Of a DNA stretch of 64,000 nucleotides, positions 25,337 through 34,669 are shown in pieces. The number at the start of each line of letters is the position of its first letter. Position 1 is the stretch's first letter. The notes under the pieces are model-generated. The model was not told the origin of the DNA. It saw only the letters and a program-made list of their open reading frames with translations, and ran no database searches. The stretch comes from Actinopolymorpha pittospori (lineage in GTDB: Bacteria > Actinomycetota > Actinomycetes > Propionibacteriales > Actinopolymorphaceae). Position numbers and translations under genes: made by a program. The stretch is taken from NCBI RefSeq assembly GCF_014873875.1, contig NZ_JADBEM010000001.1, positions 10,222,717 through 10,286,716 of the forward strand. Reading direction: 5' to 3'.

Positions 25337-27447
25337 GTCGTGCTCCCTTGGCTGTCCGCGACCGGCGTACGGATCCGGCGGCGGAGGAGATGGACGGCCA
25401 CGGCGACGACGAGCAGTGCGACACCGAGACCAACGGTGAGCGGTTCCAGGTAGAGAAGCAAAAGAGCGCCGGCGAAGGCAAGCACCCGCTCCGCGGCGTT
25501 CGCGGGTCCGAGGATCCAACCGCCCGCCGCGGCGGCGAGCGCGGCGACGGCGAGGATCGACACCAGCGTCACCAGCAGGATCCGGGGCAGGGGTCCCTGT
25601 GCCAGCAGGGCGGAGCCGTTCTCGGTGAGCACGAACGCGAACGGCACGAGGAACGCCGGAAGCGAGTACCGCCAGGTCGCCCACATCGTGCGGATGGCGT
25701 TCCCGCCGGTGATCGCGGCGGCGGCCACGGCGGCCAGTGCGGTCGGCGGGCTCACCTCCGACAGCACGGCGTAGTAGAAGACGAACATGTAGGCCTCGGG
25801 CCGGCTGACCCCGAGTTCGACCAGCGCCGGGGTGATGATGACGGAGGCGATGATGAACGACGCGGTCACCGGGACCGCGAGGCCGAGCACGGCGACCGCC
25901 ACCGCGGCGAACACCGCCGTCAGCACCAGGACCAGCGTCGGATGGTCGGAGACCACCTGTGCGGTGTCGATGATGATCCCGGCGAGGTTCAGGCCGAGAC
26001 CGGTGAGGGTGACGACCGCGACGATGATCCCGGCCGCCGCGCACACCGCCGCGACGGGCAGCACGCTGCGGACACCGGTCGCCAACGCCTCGAGCAGCCG
26101 ACCGGGCATCATCCGGTGTTCGCGGTCGAGGAAGGAGAACAGGAACTGCATGATCGTGGCGTAGACGACCGCGCGGAACGGCGGGATGTCGGCGGCCATG
26201 AACGCCACGATGAGGAACAGCGACAGGAAGTGGTAGCCGAACCGGAGCAGCAGCCGCAGCGCCGACCCGTGCGCGATCTCCACCGCCTGCGCGCCGTGGC
26301 GGCGGGCGTCGATCTCGATCGCCAGGATGATGCCGACGTAATAGAGGATCGTGGGGATGATCGCGTAGACGAGGACGGTCAGGTAGCTGGTGCGCAGGAG
26401 TTCGGCGATGATGAACGCCGCCGCGCCGAGCGTGGGCGGCGACAGGATCGCACCGATGCCGGCCGCGGCCAGCACCCCGCCGCCCTGCTCCTTGCCGTAG
26501 CCCGCGCGCCGCAGGATGGGCCAGGCCACCGAGCCCAGGCTGACCGCGGTCGCCGTACCCGAACCGGAGACCGTGCCCAGCAGGAACCCCGCGAGCGTCA
26601 CCGTGCGACCCGGCGCGGTGGGCGACTGCCGGCCGCGCCGGCCCTGGAACGCGGCGAAGGACAGGTCGATGAAGAACTTCCCCGCCCCCGACATGTCGAG
26701 CACGGCACCGTAGATCGTGAACAACACGATGTAGGTCGCGGCGACCCCGAGTGGCGTACCGAAGAAGCCACTCGTGCCCATGAACAGCTGCGGCACGATC
26801 TCGTCGATGTTGAAGCCCACGTGCGCGAGTGACCAGTCGACCGGCAGGTAGCCGCCGTAGTAGGCGTAGCCGAAGAACGCCAGGCAGATCGCCGGCAGCC
26901 ACCAGCCCGTCGTCCGCCGGCAGGCCTCGAGGATCAGCACGGTGAGGACCAGGCCGGCCACGAGGTCCAGCGTGGTCGGGATCTGGCGGCGTTCGAGGAA
27001 GGCGTCGAAGTCCAGCAGCGGGTAGACCGCGACCACGATCGAGAGGACGGCGAGCGCCCAGTCGAGCAGGCCCGGGTTGTCGCGCGGCCGCACGGACGCT
27101 TCGCCGGGACGCGAGGATCCGGCGTCAGCGGCGCTGCCCTCGTCGGCTTTGCGGCGCCAGGTGAAGCCCGATCGGTAGCACAGGAACGTCAGCGGCAGCA
27201 CCGCGGCGAGGAAGATGACCAGGTAGTACTGCGTACCCCGGGCGAGCGGGAAGAAGATCGTGTAGAGGACGAACAGGCTCACCAGCGCACAGATGACGGT
27301 GACCGCGAATCCGGTCCGACCAGACAGCCGGCGCGCGGGGCGTTCCTCGTCGTACTCCGCGAGGATCTGGTCGACGTCGGGACGGTCCGTGGCGTCCGGC
27401 GGGGTCGCCCCGGCCTGCGTACTACCCGGGCGATCACGCTCTGCCAT
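25333..27447 (-). CDS. Fused TRAP transporter permease (small plus large subunit)
   Basis: The 704-residue protein has about 17-18 hydrophobic segments. The N-terminal part corresponds to the 4TM DctQ-like unit and the C-terminal part to DctM, containing LLGTVSGSGTATAVSLGSVAWP and GIGAILSPPTLGAAAFIIAELL. Fusion of both units is the rule for TAXI systems. The ATG at 27447 lies only 16 bp from the divergent FAD oxidase start, so the promoters must overlap the coding ends. Confidence 0.92.
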   Translation of the reverse strand: MAERDRPGSTQAGATPPDATDRPDVDQILAEYDEERPARRLSGRTGFAVTVICALVSLFVLYTIFFPLARGTQYYLVIFLAAVLPLTFLCYRSGFTWRRKADEGSAADAGSSRPGEASVRPRDNPGLLDWALAVLSIVVAVYPLLDFDAFLERRQIPTTLDLVAGLVLTVLILEACRRTTGWWLPAICLAFFGYAYYGGYLPVDWSLAHVGFNIDEIVPQLFMGTSGFFGTPLGVAATYIVLFTIYGAVLDMSGAGKFFIDLSFAAFQGRRGRQSPTAPGRTVTLAGFLLGTVSGSGTATAVSLGSVAWPILRRAGYGKEQGGGVLAAAGIGAILSPPTLGAAAFIIAELLRTSYLTVLVYAIIPTILYYVGIILAIEIDARRHGAQAVEIAHGSALRLLLRFGYHFLSLFLIVAFMAADIPPFRAVVYATIMQFLFSFLDREHRMMPGRLLEALATGVRSVLPVAAVCAAAGIIVAVVTLTGLGLNLAGIIIDTAQVVSDHPTLVLVLTAVFAAVAVAVLGLAVPVTASFIIASVIITPALVELGVSRPEAYMFVFYYAVLSEVSPPTALAAVAAAAITGGNAIRTMWATWRYSLPAFLVPFAFVLTENGSALLAQGPLPRILLVTLVSILAVAALAAAAGGWILGPANAAERVLAFAGALLLLYLEPLTVGLGVALLVVAVAVHLLRRRIRTPVADSQGSTT

Positions 27448-27463
27448 ATGTCACGCTCTCCCC

Positions 27464-29136
27464 ATGAACGAGCTTGCGCACGCGGGACTGGATCCTCGGC
27501 CGTTCTCCCGGTGGGCTGGACCGGAACACGAGGTGGTGCCTTCAGGCAAGGTCCTAGTGTGGCTTGCTCGCCACCTCGGTGCGCTGACCGCACGTTCGGC
27601 CGTGCCGGTGTCGGTCATTCCCGTCCCGCAGAGCGGGCTACCGGTCGCGGCGGCCGACGCGTTGCGTGCCGTGGTCGGGGCGGACTACGTCGAAGAGGAC
27701 CCGCGGGCACGGCTGGCGCACGCGGGCGGGCAGTCCTATCTCGACCTGGTGCGGCGCCGTACCGGTCATGACGTGGCGTTGCCGGACGCGGTCGTACGCC
27801 CGGGCGATCACGAGGAGGTGGCCGCCGTCCTGACCGTCGCGGGCGAGCACGACATCGCGGTCGTGCCCTATGGCGGGGGTACCAGCGTGGTCGGCGGTGT
27901 CGAACCCGTCGACGCGGGGCCCATCGCGCGGTGGTGACGCTCGACCTGTCCCGTATGGCAGAACTCCTCGAGGTGGACGAGACGTCTCGGACCGCGACGT
28001 TCCAGCCGGGCATCAGCGGCCCGCGCGCGGAGGAGTTGCTGTCAGCACGCGGGTACACCCTCGGCCACGTGCCGCAGAGCTTCGCCCGCGCGACGCTGGG
28101 CGGCTACGTCGCGACCCGTTCCGCGGGGCAGGCGTCCACCGGGTACGGCCGGATCGACGACATGGTGGTGGGGCTGCGGGTGGCGACACCGGTGGGCGAG
28201 CTGCGACTCGGTACGGGGACACCGAACGCCGCCGGGCCCGATCTGCGGGCGCTGTTCACCGGGTCCGAGGGCGCGTTCGGCGTCCTCACCGAGCTCACCC
28301 TGCGCGTGCGGCCCGAGCCGGCCGAGCGGCGGTACGAGGCGTGGGTGTTCCCGTCGTTCGAGCGCGGGCTGGAGGCGATCCGCGGCCTGGTGCAGGACGG
28401 CGAGCCACCGGACCTGGTGCGGCTCTCCGACGAGGAGGAGACCTCCTCCAACCTGGCGTTGCAGGGGCGGAAGGGGCAGGCCGTGACCCTCCTGGCGCGG
28501 GCCCGAGGTGTGCGGAGTCCGGCGTTGTGCGTCGTCGGTTGGGAAGGCGCCACCGGCACCACGCGGCGCCGGCGCTCACTCGCCCTCCCGGCGCTACGCG
28601 CGGGCGGGGCGAGGTTCCTCGGCGTCCGGGTCGGTGAGGCCTGGCGGCGGCACCGCTTCGTCGGGCCGCACCAGCGCGACGCGCTGCTCGACGCTGGTGT
28701 CATGGTCGAGACCGTGGAGACCGCGACCAGCTGGGCCCGGCTGCCGGCCCTGTACGCCTCGGTTCGTTCTGCCCTGCGGGACAGCCTGACCAGCGCCGGC
28801 ACCCCGCCCCTGGTCTTCACCCACGTGTCGCACGTCTATCCGACCGGGGCCTCGCTGTACTTCACCGTGCTGGCCCGCCAGGTCGAGGATCCCGCCGCCA
28901 TGGTCGACCAGTGGGAGCGGGCCAAGGCCGCCGCGAGCGAGGCGATCGTGGCCGGGGGCGGGACGATCAGCCATCACCACGCGGTCGGCCGGACCCACGC
29001 GCCCTACCTGGAGGCGGAGGTCGGTCCCGTCGGTGTCTCGGTGCTGGCAGCGGTGAAGGCCGCGCTGGACCCGCACGGGATCCTCAACCCCGGCACCCTG
29101 GTAGCCGAGGCGCCCCGGCTACGTCCGGAGGCGTAG
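27464..29136 (+). pseudogene. FAD-binding oxidase (glycolate oxidase/ADHAPS-like), split by one base near 27920
   Basis: The first frame runs from ATG 27464 to a stop at 27937 and contains the FAD pyrophosphate loop VVPYGGGTSVVGGVEP. The second frame carries on exactly where expected (HRAVVTLDLSRM ... GHVPQSFARATLGGYVATRSAGQASTGYG) to 29136. It includes the C-terminal FAD-oxidase domain and the ending ALDPHGILNPGTL. One extra C in the CCC at 27920-27922 restores PVDAGPHRAVVTLDL and a single protein of about 557 residues. Full activity is expected if the shift is a sequencing error. Confidence 0.8.
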
Positions 29137-29255
29137 CCGAGGAAGCGTGGAGGACGCCGGTCGCGGTAGCCGCGGGCACGTCGCGCGGGTGACGCCGACG
29201 TCCAGGTTGTTCGGGGATCCTGGTGGTTAGGGACACCCCGACCTAGGAGAGCCTG

Positions 29256-30122
29256 ATGTCCACACGATCGTTCCGATTCGGAGTCGTCGCCGCGCTCGCA
29301 CCCACCGCCAACGCCTGGGCGGCGACGGCCCGCCGGGCCGAGGACCTTGGCTTCACCAACCTGCTGGTCCCGGACACCCTGGGCACGCTCTCGCCGCTGC
29401 CGGCACTGGCCGCCGCCGCGACCGCCACCACCTCGCTGCGGGTGGGCCCGTTCGTGCTCAACACGCCCCTGTACGCACCGGCCGCGGTCGCGCACGACAC
29501 CGTGAGCATGGACGTCCTGACCGGTGGGCGGTTCGAGCTGGGCCTGGGCGCCGGCCGGCCGGGCGGTGAACGGGACGCCGAGCGGCTGGGCCTGTCCTTC
29601 GGTACGCCGGGCGAACGCGTCCGCCACCTCGCCGAGACGATCCGGGTGGTCAAGGCGGCCCTGGACAAGCAGGACGGGGGGTCGCAATCGCCGCTGCGCG
29701 CCGTCCAGCAGCCGGGTCCGCCGATCCTGGTGGCGGGGGCGGGACGCCGGCTGCTCACCCTCGCCGCGCGGGAGGCCGACATCGTGGCTTTGGGTGTGGC
29801 CCCGCAGGGGACGGAGTACGACCTCGCCGCGAAGGTCGGCGAGCTGCGCGACGTCGCGGGCGACCGGTTCGACGCGCTGGAGCTGAGCGTGAACCTCGCC
29901 GGTGTCGGCGCCGACCTGCCGGCGTGGATGGCACGCCAACTCGGCGGGGACCCGGCCGAGCTGGTACGCCGCGGCTCGGCGGCCATCCTCACCGGCACGC
30001 CCGCGGAGATGGCCGACACGTTGCTGCGGCGCCGGGACGCCCTCGGGATCTCCTACGTGTCGGTGAACGGGATGTTCATGGAGGAGTTCGCCCCCGTGGT
30101 CGAGCGGCTCGCGGGTCGCTAA
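29256..30122 (+). CDS. LLM-class F420-dependent oxidoreductase
   Basis: The 288-residue luciferase-like TIM barrel begins FRFGVVAALAPTANAWAATA. It contains AAVAHDTVSMDVLTGGRFELGLGAG, the conserved family block, and ends with ISYVSVNGMFMEEFAPVVERL. Members use reduced coenzyme F420 (or FMN) for hydride transfer; the substrate is unknown. A GGAG-like site precedes the ATG. It follows the FAD oxidase by 119 bp on the same strand. Confidence 0.85.
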   Translation: MSTRSFRFGVVAALAPTANAWAATARRAEDLGFTNLLVPDTLGTLSPLPALAAAATATTSLRVGPFVLNTPLYAPAAVAHDTVSMDVLTGGRFELGLGAGRPGGERDAERLGLSFGTPGERVRHLAETIRVVKAALDKQDGGSQSPLRAVQQPGPPILVAGAGRRLLTLAAREADIVALGVAPQGTEYDLAAKVGELRDVAGDRFDALELSVNLAGVGADLPAWMARQLGGDPAELVRRGSAAILTGTPAEMADTLLRRRDALGISYVSVNGMFMEEFAPVVERLAGR

Positions 30123-30422
30123 CCTGGGGCCGGCTGTCGCAGGCGTGGCTTTCCGGCGTGTCCTTGTGTCTGGCATTAATCGGGCGGTCGCCGCCACCGC
30201 GGGGCATGCTCCCTCATCCGGGATGAACGGCGAAGCTCCGGCTTAGGTATGGCCTGGACCAGACCGGTCAGACCAACTTGCGGATGGCCGCCAGGCTTTC
30301 TGACGGGTTCTCGCAAGAGCTTGCGGCCATTTCGCAAGGACCCGTAGGACAGCCCTTTCCAGCTGCCGCCGGTGTCGTTCTGATCTCGTCGGACCTCGCG
30401 GTTCGACACCTAGCGTGACCGC
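30123..30422. promoter_or_regulatory. Leader/promoter region of pckG with inverted and direct repeats
   Basis: This 300-bp gene-free stretch holds an inverted pair ATGGCCGC (30284-30291) / GCGGCCAT (30323-30330). Repeated short words overlap it: CTTGCGG (30278, 30320) and TCGCAAG (30311, 30332). The repeats lie 90-145 bp before the pckG ATG and could be a regulator site or RNA structure. No ORF is credible. Confidence 0.4.
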
Positions 30423-32279
30423 ATGTCCATCACAACTACGCCGAGCGGCCGGGTGATCGACGCCTGGGGCGACGTACCCGCCGAGATCCCCACCCGACAC
30501 TCGCGGCTGCGCACCTGGGTCCGCGACATCGCCGAGCTGTGCGAGCCGGACCAGGTCTACTGGTGCGACGGCTCGGAGGATGAGTGGACCAGGCTCACCG
30601 CCGAACTCGTCGACGCCGGGACGCTGGTCCGCCTCAACCCGGCGAAGAAGGTCAACTCCTTCTGGGCGCGTACCGACCCCAGCGACGTGGCCCGGGTGGA
30701 GAAACGCACCTTCATCTGCTCCCGCCGCGAGGCCGACGCGGGTCCGACCAACAACTGGATGGACCCGCAGCAGATGAAGGCGACGATGATCGACCTGTAC
30801 CGCGGCAGCATGCGCGGTCGGACGATGTACGTCGTGCCGTTCTGCATGGGTCCCCTCGAGGCGGACAAGCCGCTGTTCGGCGTGGAACTCACCGATTCGG
30901 CCTACGTTGTCGCGTCGATGCGCATCATGACCCGGATGGGGCAAGCCGTCCTTGACGGGATGGGTGAGGATGGGGCCTTCGTCCCGTGCCTGCACTCCGT
31001 CGGCGCGCCGCTGGAGCCGGGCGACACCGACGTGCCGTGGCCCTGCAACGAGACCAAGTACATCTCGCACTTCCCGGAAACCCGCGAGATCTGGTCCTAC
31101 GGCTCGGGCTACGGCGGCAACTCCCTGCTCGGCAAGAAGTGCTACTCGCTGCGGATCGCGAGCGCGATCGCCCGCGACGAGGGCTGGCTGGCCGAACACA
31201 TGCTGATCCTCAAGCTGACCTCGCCGCAGCAGAGCGTCCACTACATCGCGGCGGCGTTCCCGAGCGCCTGCGGCAAGACCAACCTGGCGATGCTCGAGCC
31301 GACGCTGCCCGGGTGGAAGGTCGAGACGCTGGGCGACGACATCGCCTGGATGCGGTTCGGGCCAGACGGTCGGCTCTACGCGCAGAACCCGGAGTACGGG
31401 CTGTTCGGCGTCGCGCCCGGCACCGGCTGGAAGACGAACCCGAACGCCATGCGCACCATCGAGCGTGGCAACTCGATCTTCACCAACGTCGCGCTCACCG
31501 ACGACGGCGACGTGTGGTGGGAGGGCTACAGCGACGAGCCGCCCGTCCACCTCACCGACTGGAAGGGCCGCGACTGGACCCCGGCGTCGCAGGAGACCTC
31601 CAGCCACCCGAACAGCAGGTTCTGCACGCCGCTGCCCCAGTGCCCGATCGTCGCGCCGGAGTTCGACGATCCGGCGGGTGTGCCGATCTCCGCGCTGTTC
31701 TTCGGTGGGCGGCGGGCGACCACGGTCCCGCTGGTCACCCAAGCGCGGGACTGGACGCACGGTGTGTTCATGGGCGCCACCCTGTCCTCGGAGACGACCG
31801 CGGCGGCCGAGGGCCAGGTGGGTGTCGTACGCCGGGACCCGATGGCGATGCTGCCGTTCATGGGGTACAACGCCGGCGACTACTTCGACCACTGGATCAG
31901 CATGGGCAAGCGGCACGACGCCGCGAAGCTCCCGCAGATCTTCTACGTGAACTGGTTCCGGCGCGACGAGGACGGCTCGTTCCTGTGGCCGGGCTTCGGC
32001 GAGAACGGCCGGGTGCTCAAGTGGGCGATCGACCGGATCGAGGGCCGGGCGGAGGCGATCGAGACGCCGATCGGCTACGTTCCGACGCCCGAGGCGCTCG
32101 ACCTGTCCGGCCTGTCCATCGACCGCGACGCGGTGGAGGCGTTGGTGGGCGTCGCTCCCGAGGAGTGGCGCGCCGAAGTCCCGGGGATCACGGAGTGGTT
32201 CGAGGCGATCGGCGAGAGCGTCCCGGCCGCGCTGTGGAGCGAACTGGACGGCCTGAAGCAGCGCCTCAACACCGACTGA
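30423..32279 (+). CDS. pckG: Phosphoenolpyruvate carboxykinase (GTP)
   Basis: The 618-residue protein has the normal length for the GTP-dependent class. The P-loop-like kinase-1a motif AAFPSACGKTN carries the reactive Cys at 283. Also visible are PSAC-flanking LTSPQQSVHYIAAAF, the Mn/oxaloacetate region YGSGYGGNSLLGKKCYSLRIA, and GEDGAF-like substrate loops. It converts oxaloacetate and GTP to PEP, CO2 and GDP at the entry of gluconeogenesis. Confidence 0.97.
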   Translation: MSITTTPSGRVIDAWGDVPAEIPTRHSRLRTWVRDIAELCEPDQVYWCDGSEDEWTRLTAELVDAGTLVRLNPAKKVNSFWARTDPSDVARVEKRTFICSRREADAGPTNNWMDPQQMKATMIDLYRGSMRGRTMYVVPFCMGPLEADKPLFGVELTDSAYVVASMRIMTRMGQAVLDGMGEDGAFVPCLHSVGAPLEPGDTDVPWPCNETKYISHFPETREIWSYGSGYGGNSLLGKKCYSLRIASAIARDEGWLAEHMLILKLTSPQQSVHYIAAAFPSACGKTNLAMLEPTLPGWKVETLGDDIAWMRFGPDGRLYAQNPEYGLFGVAPGTGWKTNPNAMRTIERGNSIFTNVALTDDGDVWWEGYSDEPPVHLTDWKGRDWTPASQETSSHPNSRFCTPLPQCPIVAPEFDDPAGVPISALFFGGRRATTVPLVTQARDWTHGVFMGATLSSETTAAAEGQVGVVRRDPMAMLPFMGYNAGDYFDHWISMGKRHDAAKLPQIFYVNWFRRDEDGSFLWPGFGENGRVLKWAIDRIEGRAEAIETPIGYVPTPEALDLSGLSIDRDAVEALVGVAPEEWRAEVPGITEWFEAIGESVPAALWSELDGLKQRLNTD

Positions 32280-32300
32280 GCGCGCTACCTACCTACCCGC

Positions 32301-32390
32301 CTACCCCCCGCCCCGGACCCGTTGTGCGGTGGGGACGACCACGTCAAGCGTGCGGCGCTGGAGCTCCGGGTCGGGGTAGGAACGGTGAAG
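32301..32390 (-). pseudogene. Orphan C-terminal tail of a MetE-like gene
   Basis: Read on the minus strand, this stretch ends DPELQRRTLDVVVPTAQRV, closely matching the end of the MetE-like gene at 33112 (NDQRRKLDLVVSTAQRVWG). The DNA is also alignable (for example GGGGACGACCA against GGAGACGACCA). No upstream MetE sequence is present; the OBAP gene starts immediately. It is probably left from duplication and replacement. Confidence 0.6.
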
Positions 32391-32403
32391 GGGGCAACAC
32401 CAG

Positions 32404-33051
32404 ATGAGCGGCCAAGAACCCGACCAGGTCATGGAGCCGGTCAGGAACCACCACCTCTTCTTCTGCGGCTTCCACGTTGCCAAGAACAACCCCACGTTCC
32501 AGGTCACCACCATGCACTACTGCGGGATGCGGGGCGATGGCGACCACGAGATGCACCAGTGCCTTTTGTACGACTCGCCAGGTCCAGGGGCGAAGTTGCT
32601 CGGCGTCGAGTACATCGTGTCCGACGAGCTTTTCCGGTCCCTCCCGGATGAGGAGAAGAAGTACTGGCACCCGCACACCTACGAGGTGCTGGGCGGCGGG
32701 CTGGTCGCCCCGGTCATGAGCGAGCAGGCAGAGATGGACTTCATGACGTACCTGCTCACCACCTGGGGCAAGACGTGGCAGACCTGGCCCGACCCGACGA
32801 CCCCGGTGCCAATGGGCGAGCCGTTGCTGATGTGGTCGCTGACCGGCAGCGGCCAGGCGAACACTGAGCTGGTCGCCGAACGGGACAAGGAGTTCGGGGT
32901 GTCCACCGCGAAGGTCCAGGCGGAGCGGATCGAGGCCATGGGGTACGAGGTGCCGCAGGTGCCACTGCCGAAGTCCGTCGCAACCATCGGCCGGCAATGG
33001 ACGGCCAGCGGAGAGGACAGGCCGACGCCCTTCAAGAAGTCCTCTCACTGA
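32404..33051 (+). CDS. DUF1264/OBAP (oil-body-associated) family protein
   Basis: The 215-residue protein carries the family pattern HHLFFCGFHVAKNNP, HYCGMRGDGDHEMHQCLLYD, LLGVEYIVSDELF and YWHPHTYEVLGGGL. Several His and Cys in conserved places suggest a metal site. OBAP proteins are known from plant oil bodies and are widespread in bacteria without an assigned biochemical function. It sits between two copies of a MetE tail, so it may have been inserted. Confidence 0.8.
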   Translation: MSGQEPDQVMEPVRNHHLFFCGFHVAKNNPTFQVTTMHYCGMRGDGDHEMHQCLLYDSPGPGAKLLGVEYIVSDELFRSLPDEEKKYWHPHTYEVLGGGLVAPVMSEQAEMDFMTYLLTTWGKTWQTWPDPTTPVPMGEPLLMWSLTGSGQANTELVAERDKEFGVSTAKVQAERIEAMGYEVPQVPLPKSVATIGRQWTASGEDRPTPFKKSSH

Positions 33052-33068
33052 GCCCCACCGCCGGGATC

Positions 33069-33082
33069 GTGATCATGATCAC
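33069..33082. other. Perfect 14-bp palindrome GTGATCATGATCAC between convergent genes
   Basis: It lies 18 bp after the OBAP stop and 30 bp before the end of the MetE-like gene. It could be a DNA-binding protein site or the stem of a weak bidirectional terminator. Confidence 0.4.
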
Positions 33083-33111
33083 CGGGTCCGCCGGTTCGCC
33101 GAGGACACGAC

Positions 33112-34211
33112 CTAGCCCCAGACCCGCTGCGCCGTGGAGACGACCAGATCCAGCTTCCGCCGCTGGTCGTTCCAGGTCAGCGGGTTGCCTTGAACCTCGG
33201 AGGCGAAGCCACACTGCGGGCTGACGGACAGGTTCTCGATCGGCACCAGCCGCGACGCCTCCTCGATGCGGCGGAGGAGTTCCTCACCGTCCTCGAGCTC
33301 ACCCGACTTGGTGGTGACCAGGCCCAGAACGACGCCGGTACCGGCCGGAACGTGCCGGAGAGGTTCGAAGGTCCCGGCGCGCTCGGTGTCGTACTCGAGC
33401 AGCCAGTGGTCGACCGGAACCTGACCGAACAGGTCGCGGGCGATTGCGTCGTAGCTGCCCTCGTTGAACCACTGTCCCCGGTAGTTGCCGCGGCACAGGT
33501 GCATGCCGACGGTCACACCGGCCTCGCGCAGTCCGGCGACGATCTCGCGGTTCGCGTCGATGCAGGTCTGCAGCAGTTTCCGCGCGTCGATGCCCTCGGC
33601 CTCGAAGACGGCCAGCATGGGTTGACGAACGCGGTGAAGCTGGGTGCGTCCAGCTGGATGTGCCGTACGCCGTCTCGGACGAGGGCGTCCACCTCGGTCC
33701 GGACGATGCGGGTGAGGTCGTCGACGATGTCGGAGCGCACCGGGTAGTGCCCGCCGCTGACGCCCCGCTCCCAGTTCGCGACGACGAAGTTCGTCGGGTC
33801 GGGCAGCGTCACCTTGTAGGGGCCCGGCGCGTGCCGGTCGAGGAAGGACGCCTCCGCCTCGGTGAACCTGTCGCGGTACCGCAGCGGGCCGCCGATCAGG
33901 TTGAGGATGGTGTCGTCCTTGCGGCTCTCGCCTTCCGCGGCGTTCCAGTCCAGGACGGGTGCCTCGTTGACGAAGCCGTCGGTGGCGGCGGTCAGGTGGC
34001 TCATGAAGTCGTTGCGTCGGTACTCACCGTCGGTGAAGATGCCGATCCCGCTGTCGTGCTGCAGGTCGAGCGCCATCCGGACCGCGTTGTCCTCGGTCTC
34101 CCGCAACGTGCCGTCGTCCATGCGACCGGCCGCGTGCTCGGCGCGGGCGTCGAGGAGTTCGGTGGGTCGCAGGAGGCTTCCGACATGCACGGCACGGATG
34201 ACAGAGGACAC
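33112..34211 (-). pseudogene. MetE-like cobalamin-independent methionine synthase family enzyme, frameshifted near 33617
   Basis: From GTG 34211 the frame encodes IRAVHVGSLLRPTELLDA and continues to HIQLDAPSFTAFVNP, then leaves the conserved path. The second frame resumes at MLAVFEAEGIDARKLLQTC and includes GMHLCRGNYRG, WLLEYDTERAGTFEPL and VSPQCGFAS, the zinc-ligand region of the C-terminal MetE barrel. One additional C in the CCC at the junction gives FVNPMLAVFEAEG. At about 366 codons it equals the short, single-barrel class acting as methyltransferase or lyase rather than full MetE. Confidence 0.8.
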
Positions 34212-34669
34212 GGTGACACGCCTTTCGATGAGCGGGCCCGAAGGTGCGGGGGTGCGGGATGTGCGGGAGGTGCGGGAGGTGCGGATGCGACGAAAGCGCA
34301 CCGTCCTGAGCGGATCATGGACGTGAAGTGACCGCCTCGGGACGATCCCGGGTCAGGTCTCTGCTCCTGCTGCACGGCTCCCCGCCGCGGCGCTCCCTGC
34401 TGCGGCCGTGGGTCCGTACGCGTCCGACCACGCGGTGCCGGTGTCGGTGCCGGTGTCGGTGCCGGGGTCCGGCGGCGGGTTGCCCACAGGGAAGCCTCCC
34501 GACCGGCCCGCAACGGCGTCCGGATGCGGCACACTGTGCTCACCTGTGGATCATCGCCGGGGGCACAGGTGCCGGCCCGACCTCACCCATGCCTCACGTG
34601 AGCTCGGCTCACACCAACGCGTCGGCCCGGCGGGATCCGCGCCCACGAGCAGAAGGAGCTGCTGCGCGG
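34212..34669. repeat. Gene-free interval with two short tandem repeats
   Basis: It contains about four imperfect copies of a 9-bp unit GTGCGGGAG (34249-34288) in the leader of the MetE-like gene. About 2.7 copies of the 12-bp unit GGTGCCGGTGTC follow at 34434-34475. Otherwise I see no gene; the open frames are GC shadows. Confidence 0.5.

Noticed and set aside
25279..26832. 517-codon frame antisense to the TRAP permease
   Set aside because: Composition typical of a shadow (runs of Arg, Asp, His); the TRAP genes have clear family motifs.
30243..31916. 557-codon open frame antisense to pckG
   Set aside because: Long antisense frames are expected in GC-rich DNA. Its translation is Arg/Val/Asp-biased without motifs, while pckG is fully conserved on the other strand.
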